A stretch of 11,477 nucleotides of DNA from Euperipatoides rowelli (lineage: Eukaryota; Onychophora; Udeonychophora; Euonychophora; Peripatopsidae). The translations under genes were made by a program, and so were the position numbers. The notes below the pieces were generated by a model, which saw only the letters and a list, made by a program, of their open reading frames with translations, made no database searches and had not been told where the DNA came from. Positions 1-7,060 of this stretch are shown piece by piece (the stretch's first letter is position 1; each line of letters starts with the position of its first letter). The DNA lies in assembly GCA_003024985.2 (NCBI GenBank), contig PXIH01S0035264.1; one strand, 5' to 3'.

Positions 1-1038
1 TTTTTACAACTTAGATTTGACTTGCTTTCCGAGAATTTTATATTTATTATAATTTGTGTTGATTTTATGATATAATTTAAAACTTTTATTTTTTTTTTTT
101 ACATTATCTACTTGTTTCTTTATTACACCATTTCAACTTTTTCGCTTTTTTATTAGAATGAATCTTTGAAATGTTGGATTCAATAATATAACTGATGAAG
201 GAAACATGAATAAATCACTTGTATCAAAACTATTTAATATACTATTTATAAATTGATAATTACCTTTGGGAAAGCAAAATCTAAACTTAAATTAGAGGAA
301 TGTATGGGCGAATCAAGATCAAAAAGTATGTGAATGGTTAAGTGATCGAGTTACCAACATGTGATAAATAATTAACGTGATCAATTGTTTGGTTTTTTAG
401 GCAAAATACTAAATCTAATAATGAAAATGAATTGGCTCTGAAACTGGTATAGTTATCAATTTTTTGTATGAAATTTTCCTCATATATCAAATCGAAAATT
501 TTTTTGACCAAATGTACCCATAGAATACTTATGAGTACCTGTACCCCAATAAATCTTGGGCAGATTAAAATCTACCAAAATGGTAATATCAAAATATTTA
601 TTCATTATAGAAAATTTCATTACTTGTTCTAATTAATTGTTTTATAATGGATTGATTGATTGATTGATAACTGGAGTAGGCTACTACTTCTTTCAGGTGG
701 TCTGTAAAACATACCAAATAAATAATGATTATTATTATTTTCATTCTTATATTTGAACCAGATAGATTCAACTGTATCTGATTCAAATTGTATCGTTCTT
801 TCAAAGCTTAATGAATTTAGGCAATAATGCAAGATACCACGTCCTTTTTTTAACTGTCTGTCTTTGCGTACGATTAGATAATTTTGTATGGAGATTTCTT
901 CATTTGTAACTTCATAATTCAGCATTGTTTCAAGCAAACTAATATTTGTGGATGTAGATTGTTTACCAATACATTAATTTCATTCAATTTATTTTGTAAT
1001 GAATTAACATTAGCAAAAACAACAGAAAATTTAGTCAT
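1..1038 (-). pseudogene. LINE ORF2 fragment: apurinic-type endonuclease domain and start of EN-RT linker
   Basis: This is the broken 5' part of a non-LTR retrotransposon ORF2, whose endonuclease nicks target DNA. Reading leftwards from an ATG at 1038-1036, the translation opens MTKFSVVFANVNSL, the usual N-terminus of these endonucleases. Next come ETMLNYEVTNEE, a RKDR segment, a GRGILHY strand and YRPPERSSS. VDFNLPKIYW (about 555-580) is the GDFN motif with G replaced by V. A LLDLVF strand lies further on. A frameshift near 940 falls just before the catalytic TE position, and another disrupts the final SDH motif near 345. Lysine-rich sequence at about 1-150 resembles the EN-RT linker, so the RT would lie beyond the left edge. 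The start is 10 bases past the ORF1 stop, typical of two-ORF LINEs. CR1/Jockey-type is my best placement; the clade is uncertain. Confidence 0.72.
650..668. repeat. (ATTG)n microsatellite
   Basis: About 4.7 copies of the tetramer ATTG/TGAT lie inside the decayed LINE endonuclease, just after the YRPP motif. The tract shifts the reading frame there and probably expanded after the element died. Confidence 0.8.
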
Positions 1039-1048
1039 GTTAAGTGAA

Positions 1049-2094
1049 TTATGCTTGAGATTTGATGGCTATAATTCTTTTTTTAGGGACTTTAGTCTGT
1101 CTACCTGATCTGGAGTATGTTGAATCTGATTGTGAGTTATTTTCAATTGGTAGTAAAGGTGGATTAATTATATTTACTTCCTTAAAAGGTAACTTTACCT
1201 GGATTATCAATTGTTATAATAGTTTTTTTTTTATCTATAAATAATAATGGTTCTAATATTGGAGACATCAGTATGGTTTACCCTATGGATGGGAAGTGAA
1301 ACTGTGATGATGTGTTAGAATTCAAGATGAAAGCATTATTGGCTGGGTTGGGTTTGTTGGAATTTAATGTGATAGAATTAGATTTTTGTAAATAGCTTGA
1401 CATTGATCATTGTAATTGATTGTATTGGCTGAATCAAAGGGAGATTTGTTTAATAAAATATTGTCTGGATTTTCCTTTGGTTGTTCTTTATTCGTACGAG
1501 AGATTTTAATTTCTGGGAATTTTCGTTTAATATTTTAATTTTATTAATACTGGAAACTTCTTTAGTATCTGTGATATATAATTGTGATATATTTTCAATA
1601 TTTGACTGAATGGAAGTATTGGAATGTAAATTTAAATTTGAAAGTTCATTGGTATCTTGATTTTTGAATAATAATTTTGTTATGTTTGAATTCGTTTTTG
1701 AATTATAACAAAGTTTGATTTGTTCATTAAACTTTATGAAATTGTGATTATTTGAATTGCTTTGATAAGTAGTGAATCCAAAATCATATTTTCTGTCAAA
1801 TTGCCTTTAAAATATTTTGGCTATGGTGTTTGTTGGCCATACACTCTTTTTGAAATTTGCATTGCACTATCTGTTTCGATACAGAAAGACGAGTATGTGT
1901 TATAACATGTTTTCAATTTATAAACATTAACAGATCAATCCCTGGTAATATATTTAACAATTGGCACTTAGATCTGTTATCAGAAAATAGCTTGATAGTT
2001 AGAGAAGAATAGGGCATTGAATGTTTTTTTAAAAAAAAATTGTATTTTTAAAAACACTTGGTTGATGAAATGAATTATTGGATTGAAATTTGGT
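1049..2094 (-). pseudogene. LINE ORF1, 3' part (gag-like, broken)
   Basis: This minus-strand region lies directly upstream of ORF2. Open stretches can be followed but are interrupted. One runs from about 1780 to 1500 and is rich in N, S, I and K (for example NLNLHSNTSIQSNIENIS). After a frameshift near 1500 another runs to about 1390 (RTNKEQPKENPDNILLNK). The last ends in a basic tail, SGRQTKVPKKRIIAIKSQA, with stop codon TAA at 1051-1049, 10 bases before the ORF2 start. Position relative to ORF2, base composition and the basic C-terminus suggest an RNA-binding ORF1 product. No zinc knuckle is visible, and I cannot assign a domain family. The upstream end stops at the copia target-site duplication; the other half probably lies at 6571-7004. 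Confidence 0.5.
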
Positions 2095-2099
2095 ATTAG
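2095..2099. repeat. Target-site duplication, left copy (ATTAG)
   Basis: ATTAG directly precedes the terminal TG of the left LTR. The same five bases directly follow the terminal CA of the truncated third LTR at 6566-6570. Five bases is the usual duplication for Ty1/copia integrases. The bases after the middle LTR (CATAT at 5692-5696) do not match. Confidence 0.75.
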
Positions 2100-2173
2100 T
2101 GTTACAATGCAATGTAATCCTTAGCGTATAAAATCCTGTTACGAAGCAATGTAATCCTTAGCATATCAAATCA
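2100..2173 (-). repeat. Two tandem 37-bp units at the LTR end
   Basis: Units at 2100-2136 and 2137-2173 share TGTTACRAWGCAATG-type starts and the phrase ATCCTTAGC. They lie at the U5 end of the LTR in element sense. The same pair occurs at the matching place in the middle LTR (5100-5173), so the duplication predates the divergence of the two LTR copies. Confidence 0.85.
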
Positions 2174-2700
2174 ATCACTGTCAATTTCTTAATAAATTTG
2201 CCAACAAATATATAATAATATAAACATACTTTGATNAAATAACTGAATCNGNACAATAACTACGTACAAGTTATAAATTTTTAATCAAACTNGATGACAT
2301 ACAATTACAGCAAGGCACATCTCAACAAGATGGCTGTACNGAANCCNGATAAGACGCTTAAGCCTCCTCAACCGGAAATGAGGTATCAGATACGAAACTA
2401 AATCTAATCAAGATTATATTTTGTCTATAGGTAAAAACAAATCCTATCAATAATTAATGTTTAGTCGGTTAGTGGACAGATATTCCTAATATAAACATAT
2501 CTATTTAAATATATACCTGGTATACATCAATTACACCACACATAAATAACATTATGATTAGTGTAAATATACAAAGTATAAAAGAAAGTTTAAAATTTAT
2601 TTGTGAAATATAACTATATTAAATCATTTGTTTACGGATATATTATTAAACAAATAATTGATCTCCAAACAGATAAATGTATGTCTGAATTTATACAACA
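2100..2700 (-). repeat. Copia LTR, 3' copy in element sense (601 bp)
   Basis: This LTR is collinear with 5100-5691 and bounded by TG...CA on the plus strand. In element sense it begins TGTTGTATAAATTC directly after the polypurine tract. It differs from the middle LTR by roughly 4% substitutions (estimated by eye) plus several small indels, including an extra stretch near 2513-2525. It is much closer to the truncated copy at 6367-6565, sharing nearly every site at which the middle LTR differs. It contains seven n's between 2236 and 2347. Confidence 0.92.
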
Positions 2701-2710
2701 TTCCCCCCCT
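2701..2710 (-). promoter_or_regulatory. Polypurine tract (plus-strand primer site)
   Basis: On the minus strand AGGGGGGGAA directly abuts the first TG of the 3' LTR. An uninterrupted purine run in this place primes second-strand DNA synthesis in LTR retrotransposons, and it fixes both the orientation and the LTR edge. Confidence 0.85.
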
Positions 2711-2746
2711 GAAGACATCATTAAACAATATCAAGTATGATCATGG

Positions 2747-3034
2747 TTAATAGGTCAATTTAGATGCTGGTATGCCAAAGTTACTTCTGGTTGATCTCCT
2801 AAGTTCTCTGGTGCTGTCCCTGTCACTTTTGGGAAGCTCATCTTCGTTTACCTCAATATTTATCTCATCTCCCACAGGTAAACGGGTTACATCAGGTATT
2901 GTGGAAATCATAAATTTGTTTTCATTAAACCTGACACTAATACTATTGATGATTAGATGATCCAGGTAACTAAATTCTAAAACATTTCTTGTTTCTTCCG
3001 TATCCCACCAGATAACCCATTTTGCTAGTATCAT
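2747..3034 (-). pseudogene. Copia pol: integrase C-terminal region and linker, cut before RT
   Basis: The real reading frame comes in from upstream (MGYLVGYGRNKKCFRI, the usual copia GY...K.YR segment). It then hits a TAG where a tryptophan is expected and shifts frame near 2945. From there it runs on as SVRFNENKFM, an acidic segment (VNEDELPKSD) and RRSTRSNFGIPASKLTY, then stop. The RRSxR...P motif is what normally comes just before the RT domain in copia polyproteins. Here only about 45 bases separate it from the polypurine tract, so the RT and RNase H domains are deleted. Confidence 0.75.
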
Positions 3035-3778
3035 CCAATTTCTTCTTAAGTACTGCAGGCACTAGGGCAAATGCTGCACACCCAAATGATCTCATGTGGG
3101 CAATTGAAGGCACATGATTGTACCACTTTTCATATGGAGTTTGGTTGTGAAGTGAATGTTCTACACGGTTATAAATGTAACTTGCCATACTGACAGCTTC
3201 CCCCCACAAAGTTTTGGGTAGACTGGAAGATTTAAGCATGCTACGAGTCATATTCATTAAAGCTAGATTCAGTCTCTCTGATTTCCCGTTTTGTTGCGGC
3301 GTACAAGGAACTGAAGTCTGGTGTCTTATGCCTTTGGTCTTGAAAAATAGATCCAACTTCTTCCCATATACTCCCCACCCTCATCTGACCGCACAATCTC
3401 TGGATACCGCCCAAATCTGTTTCTCTCTAGAGTTATGTATTCTATGATCCTTTTTGTTGTCTCTGACTTATCCTTTAAGAGGTCAACATGAGTAAAACCA
3501 GATGCTTCATCTGTGATAGTAAGCAAATAATGATTTCCACCAAAAGAAGCAGGGGTAATGGGTCCACAGAGGTCAGTAACCAAAGTGACAAATGGCTGTT
3601 GAGTTGTATTTTTTGACGATTTGAAAGTTACTCTGTTCATGGCTTCCATTTGACAAGATTCACAAAAATCTTGGTGTGTGCATGGTTCAATTTCCAGTCC
3701 TGACACTTTATTTCCTGATGACATTTGTTTGATTGAACTAATAGCTCTATGCCCCAATCTATTGTGCCAGGTGTGCAC
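2990..3778 (-). pseudogene. Copia integrase (HHCC zinc finger and DDE core), frameshifted
   Basis: Integrase inserts the element's cDNA into host DNA. The first open part (3778-3326) starts with the zinc-binding segment: H5-x4-H10 (HNRLGH), then C39-x2-C42 (CESC). The catalytic core follows: D69 in VTDLCGP and D132 in RSDEGGEY, 63 residues apart. The frame breaks near 3360. The second part (3356-2970) carries the catalytic E at its residue 27 in QQNGKSERLN, about 35 residues after the second D, the normal spacing. KTLWGEAVSMASYIYNR is the typical copia helix downstream of the active site. All catalytic residues survive, but the frameshift makes the gene dead. It lies downstream of protease, in a different frame because of a one-base indel near 3852. 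Confidence 0.9.
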
Positions 3779-3818
3779 GCATATATTTACTGTCTCTTTG
3801 GGTACAGGGCTTAAAATT

Positions 3819-4595
3819 TCAGTTATGACATAATTTTTGTCTCTTTTGTTTCCAATTCAAATTTTTAAAGTTGAATGTGACCCCATAACCATCATTGCAT
3901 AGGGCTGATACTGAAACCAAGTTATAATTCAAATCAGGTACACATAATACATTGTTTAGTTTCAGTTCTTGTTTGGTTCCATTTTGGGAGCGAATATTAA
4001 TATGTGTAGATCCTTTTCCTGCTGCCTTTACTATATCACCAGAGGCCATTTTGACATCAATGTGTTCTTTCAGTTCATGGTATTCAAAAAAATTGGTGTT
4101 GGTGGGGGCCATATGGCAACTAGCCCCTGAGTCGATAATCCATTCTTGACTACTCTGTTCAAACATTTGGTGGTCCACATTTAATGCCCATTCATCCTCA
4201 GCAGAATTGCTAATATCCCCAGGTTTATCGGTAGTACAATAATTATTTGTTTGGTAATTTCTATCTGGATTGCTTCGATTTCTTACTGGCTCAGTTGTAA
4301 TAGGGCAGTTTCTCCTCACATGTCTAGCCTTGCCGCATTGGTGACAAATTATGCTTCTTCTGTTATTAGCCTGTGTACGAGTAAAAACCACATTCTGTTC
4401 TCCTACATCTAGTTGATTATTTTCTGATCTCCTCCCTTCGTCTCTGAGTCTTTCTATCACATATTGCAGTTTAAGTTCATCTCCATCCCGTATTTCAAGG
4501 GCTGCAACTATATGAATAAATCTGGATGGAAGTCCACATAGTAGAATTGCCACCATATGATGCTCTTCCTCTCCTATGGTGCGTAAGCGTTCCAC
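3819..4595 (-). pseudogene. Copia gag C-terminus (nucleocapsid) and aspartic protease
   Basis: This is a continuous 258-residue frame whose first Met is internal to gag. Residues 1-60 are gag capsid sequence (ERLRTIGEEEHHMVAILLCG). A CCHC zinc knuckle follows at C84-x2-C87-x4-H92-x4-C97 (CHQCGKARHVRRNC), which packages element RNA. The protease active site is EWIIDSGASCHM, with catalytic D155-S-G. LCVPDLNYNLVSVSALC (about 218-233) is the conserved end of the copia protease. The frame ends at a stop caused by a one-base indel near 3852; in the next frame the sequence carries on into integrase (LSPVPKETVN, then HTWHNRLGH). Gag and protease are fused in frame, as in copia. Confidence 0.88.
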
Positions 4596-4966
4596 AATTT
4601 ATTGTACTCCTGTGAGAAAAGCCTCCATACACTCGTAATCTTCATATTTTATTCTGTATAAACATTTGAGCATGTGTAGCCTACTGGCTAGTCCTCTGTG
4701 TTCATATCCGGTTCTTATAAAATCCATATTTCTTTGGCTGTACGACAGTTTGCTGTAGTAATGAGAATCTGGTCATCCAGAGTAAGTCCTATGGTAGCCT
4801 TAGCACACTGATCCTTTGTTTTCCAGTCATCTGTTATAGGATCTGGAGGAGTATTCTCAATCACTGTCCAAACCTTTTTCTTCTGTAGGATCATTTGTAC
4901 CTTTAGTTTCTAAAGGAAATAATTTGTTCCATCCATCTTAGCTATTTGAAGAATTTTGCTATCCAT
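4596..4966 (-). pseudogene. Copia gag N-terminal part, with stops and a frameshift
   Basis: Gag forms the virus-like particle shell. An ATG at 4966-4964 opens MDSKILQIAKMDGTNYF, which resembles the usual start of copia gag (a short lead, then the L.GTNY..W pattern). A TAG at 4912-4910 replaces the expected tryptophan. After KVWTVIENTPPDP and AKATIGLTLDDQIL, a one-base loss near IW (about 4730) shifts the frame to RTGYEHRGLASRLHML. A TAA near 4602 then separates it from the downstream frame. That makes three independent lesions in about 120 codons. Confidence 0.72.
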
Positions 4967-5072
4967 AATATAAATTTGAATCAGATATATCCAAAATTGA
5001 TTGTATAATCGGTGAGGTAATAAACACACAGTCACTATATGTTACAAATATCAATTTTTTTTTTTGCACAAG

Positions 5073-5098
5073 AAGGTAGAGACTTCAGTCTCATAATC
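5073..5098 (-). promoter_or_regulatory. Primer binding site matching elongator tRNA-Met(CAU) anticodon arm
   Basis: Directly inside the 5' LTR, the plus strand reads CAGTCTCATAATC (5086-5098). As I remember it, this is the anticodon stem and loop of eukaryotic elongator tRNA-Met, with the CAT anticodon at 5092-5094. AGGTAGA at 5074-5080 resembles the tRNA D-arm. The element RNA is therefore complementary to the middle of the tRNA and not to its 3' CCA end, the arrangement known for Drosophila copia and yeast Ty5, which use a cut half of initiator tRNA-Met. The initiator loop reads CCCATAAC, so this match is to the elongator. Two bases (CC, 5098-5099) separate the expected cut after position 39 from the LTR's TG. 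Confidence 0.6.
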
Positions 5099-5099
5099 C

Positions 5100-5173
5100 T
5101 GTTATGAAGCAATGTAATCCTTAGCGTATCAAATCCTGTTACGAAGCAATGTAATCCTTAGCGTATCAAATCA
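5100..5173 (-). repeat. Two tandem 37-bp units at the LTR end
   Basis: Units at 5100-5136 and 5137-5173 differ at only a few positions. Both are preceded by ATCC and start TGTTA, so the LTR-edge context itself is duplicated. They match 2100-2173 in the left LTR. Confidence 0.88.
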
Positions 5174-5691
5174 ATCACTGTCAATTTCTTAATAAATTCG
5201 CCAACAAATATATAATAATATAAACATACTTTGATCAAATAACTGAATCCGCATAATAACTACGTACAAGTTATAAATTTTTAACCAAACTCGATGACAT
5301 ACAATTACAGCAAGGCACATCTCAACAAGATGGCTGTACAGAACCCGGATAAGACGCTTAAGCCTCCTCAACCAGAAATGAGGTATCAGATACGAAACTA
5401 AATCTAATAGTCAAGATTATATTTTGTCTATAGGTAAAAACAAATCCTATCAATAATTAATGTTTAGTCGGTTAGTGGACAGATGTTCCTAATATATACA
5501 TATCTAATTAAATACATCAATAACACCACGCATAAATAACATTATGATTAGTGTAAATATACAAAGTATAAAAGTTTAAAGTTTATTTGTGAAATATAAC
5601 TAAATTAAGTCATTTGTTTACAGATATACTGTATTATTAAACAAATAATTGATCTCCAAACAGATAAATGTATGTCTGAATTTATACAACA
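5100..5691 (-). repeat. Copia LTR, middle copy (592 bp)
   Basis: This is a full LTR with TG...CA ends, next to the primer binding site, so it acts as the 5' LTR of the internal region. Compared with the left LTR it has a 3-base insertion near 5410, lacks the extra stretch near 5515, and differs at scattered sites. It is followed at once by LINE sequence in the opposite orientation and not by a copy of ATTAG. This suggests it came from a different copy of the element than the outer two LTRs. Confidence 0.92.
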
Positions 5692-6366
5692 CATATCACA
5701 TCCATTGATGATTGTATAGATCTACAAAACTCTTTCGATTTTGCAAGACATGGGAGCTTGAATTGAACATTATGAAATGTCAATTCATTTCTTTCACTAA
5801 AAAACTTAATCAATTTAATTATAATTATAAAATTAATAATATTAGTTTACAAATATCAAATACCATTAAGGATCTGGGAGTGGTTTATGATAACAAATTT
5901 TCTTTTAATTATCATATAGAATACATTACTAAAAGTGCTTATAAAAATTTAGGATATCTAATAAGAATATGTTCAGATATTTCTTCTACTAAATCAATTA
6001 TTATTTTATTTAATATTATAGTTAGATCTAAACTTGAATTTGCATGAACTATTTGGAATAACTGCTCACTATCACATACTAACAAAATAGATTCATTACA
6101 TTATAAACTTTTAAAATTTCTTTGCTTTAAGAATAATATTAACTATTTTTATGTTAGTTATGATAATCTATGTTTAATGTCAAGGCTCTAACTGATCAGA
6201 GAAGAGTTAATGATCTTTTGTTCTTTTATACAATTTTACATTCACAAATAGATTGTTCATCATTACTGTTCAATATCAATTTTAATATTCCAAAAAGAAA
6301 TTTAAGAAATCATAATATTTTCTCTATACCTTTCTCTTCAACTAATTACATTTTCCATTCTCCTAN
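5692..6366 (+). pseudogene. LINE reverse transcriptase C-terminal fragment, wedged between two LTRs
   Basis: This fragment copies RNA in its parent LINE; here it is dead. It begins in mid-RT with SIDDCIDLQNSFD, the stretch after the FADD active site, then changes frame near 5745. It goes on as ELELNIMKCQFISFTKKL, IKDLGVVYDNKFSFNYHI, YKNLGYLIRICSDIS and RSKLEFA, the standard Jockey/CR1-type RT palm and thumb. A TGA at 6046-6048 and a frameshift near 6190 follow. ALTDQRRVNDLLFFYTIL, NINFNIPKRNLRNHNIFS and FSSTNYIFHSP then match the C-terminal region of these ORF2 proteins. It ends abruptly at an n (6366), where LTR sequence resumes. Its orientation is opposite to the LINE that surrounds the copia element. 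Confidence 0.85.
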
Positions 6367-6565
6367 TATTCCTAATATAAACATATCTATTTAAATATAT
6401 ATACATCAATAACACCACACATAAATAACATTATGATTAGTGTAAATATACAAAGTATAAAAGAAAGTTTAAAATTTATTTGTGAAATATAACTATATTA
6501 AATCATTTGTTTACGGATATATTTGATCTCCAAACAGATAAATGTATGTCTGAATTTATACAACA
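6367..6565 (-). repeat. Truncated copia LTR (third copy, U3 part)
   Basis: The sequence matches 2481-2700 of the left LTR. It shares the left copy's variants (for example AAAGAAAGTTTAAAATTT and TTTACGGATATAT) and not those of the middle LTR. It carries a 14-15-base deletion near 6521 between ATT repeats. It ends in CA at 6565 and is followed by ATTAG, the partner of the duplication at 2095-2099. The inner part of the LTR is missing at the n in 6366. Confidence 0.9.
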
Positions 6566-6570
6566 ATTAG
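6566..6570. repeat. Target-site duplication, right copy (ATTAG)
   Basis: This is identical to 2095-2099 and directly abuts the LTR terminus. Together they imply that sequence left of 2095 and right of 6570 was continuous before the copia insertion. Confidence 0.75.
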
Positions 6571-7004
6571 ATCTTGTTGATTTTGACATGTTTATGTCAA
6601 AAGACACCGTCTTGGGGTTAGCAGACTTGAGGAAGGTGGCAGTGGTTTTATTTTCAACTGACTCAGTATCTATGTTGTTTATATTTGATTGTAGATGTGA
6701 CACATCTGTTTTTTTTTTTTCAACTAATCCTTGTGCCGACTCCTACAAGTTGAATATTATTGATTCGACTGCTTGATCAAACTCGATAAGCAAGGTCTTT
6801 GATGTGTTATACAGCTCATTTTTAAATTTAATACCAAGATCTTCCAAATCATGTCTAATAATGGACACAAAATCATTAGGAGGCATCAAACTATAATTTT
6901 CATTATTTTCATTTATATCTTCTTTTGAAGAATAATGAATATCTTTTTTTGAATCTATGTCTGAGTGATTCTTATGTTTTATGGTGACTGATCTCAATCG
7001 TGTT
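6571..7004 (-). pseudogene. Probable LINE ORF1, 5' part (coiled-coil-like), split by the copia insertion
   Basis: This minus-strand frame, open from 6997 to 6743, reads in part NDFVSIIRHDLEDLGIKFKN and LLIEFDQAVESIIFNL. The spacing of I, L and V fits an amphipathic helix or coiled coil, as in many LINE ORF1 trimerisation regions. After a TAG and a frameshift at the 12-base T run (6709-6720), a second part follows (HLQSNINNIDTESVEN, then FDINMSKSTRSN) and runs straight into the ATTAG site. If the copia insert is removed, the next sequence is the ORF1 remnant at 2094 downwards. No ATG is visible at the left end of the frame. Assignment to ORF1 rests on position and general character, not on a recognised domain. 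Confidence 0.42.
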
Positions 7005-7020
7005 TATGTTATCCTCACAG

Positions 7021-7060
7021 TTAACACATTATGTTGATTTTAACCAACATAATGTGTTAA
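7021..7060. repeat. Perfect 16-bp inverted repeat (hairpin) with 8-base spacer
   Basis: TTAACACATTATGTTG at 7021-7036 and its exact reverse complement at 7045-7060 are separated by ATTTTAAC. The palindrome lies exactly where recognisable gypsy pol coding ends (7057-7060), between it and the LINE ORF1-like segment. No T-run or other terminator feature goes with it. Confidence 0.85.

Larger units (their letters stand above)
2100..6565 (-). mobile_element. Degenerate, chimeric Ty1/copia LTR retrotransposon lacking RT-RNase H
   Basis: In element sense (minus strand) the order is: truncated LTR (6565-6367), antisense LINE piece (6366-5692), full LTR (5691-5100), primer binding site, gag, protease, integrase, polypurine tract, full LTR (2700-2100). 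Integrase lies where it belongs in Ty1/copia, after protease and before the missing RT. All frames carry stops or frameshifts. The internal region is only about 2.4 kb because RT and RNase H are absent, so any past mobility would have needed proteins from a complete relative. The outermost ends carry the matching duplication ATTAG, which dates the whole assemblage as one insertion into a LINE, unless the middle LTR and the LINE piece are an assembly join. Confidence 0.85.

Noticed and set aside
884-1244. Plus-strand open frames of 60-74 codons
   Set aside because: They lie opposite the LINE ORF1/ORF2 boundary, whose minus-strand translation shows real endonuclease motifs. The plus-strand frames have no recognisable motif.
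2100-2173. CRISPR-like array of 37-bp units
   Set aside because: The units are directly adjacent with no spacers, occur only twice, and lie inside a eukaryotic LTR.
2772-4149. Plus-strand open frames over the copia region
   Set aside because: They are antisense shadows of the gag, protease and integrase frames, which carry zinc-knuckle, DSG and DDE motifs on the minus strand.
5073-5136. Possible tRNA gene at the LTR edge
   Set aside because: Only the D-arm and anticodon-arm part resembles tRNA-Met; there is no T-arm or acceptor stem. It fits a primer site and not a gene.
5189-5371. 60-codon minus-strand frame inside the middle LTR
   Set aside because: LTRs do not normally code for protein. 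The matching part of the left LTR differs and has n's, and there is no conserved motif.
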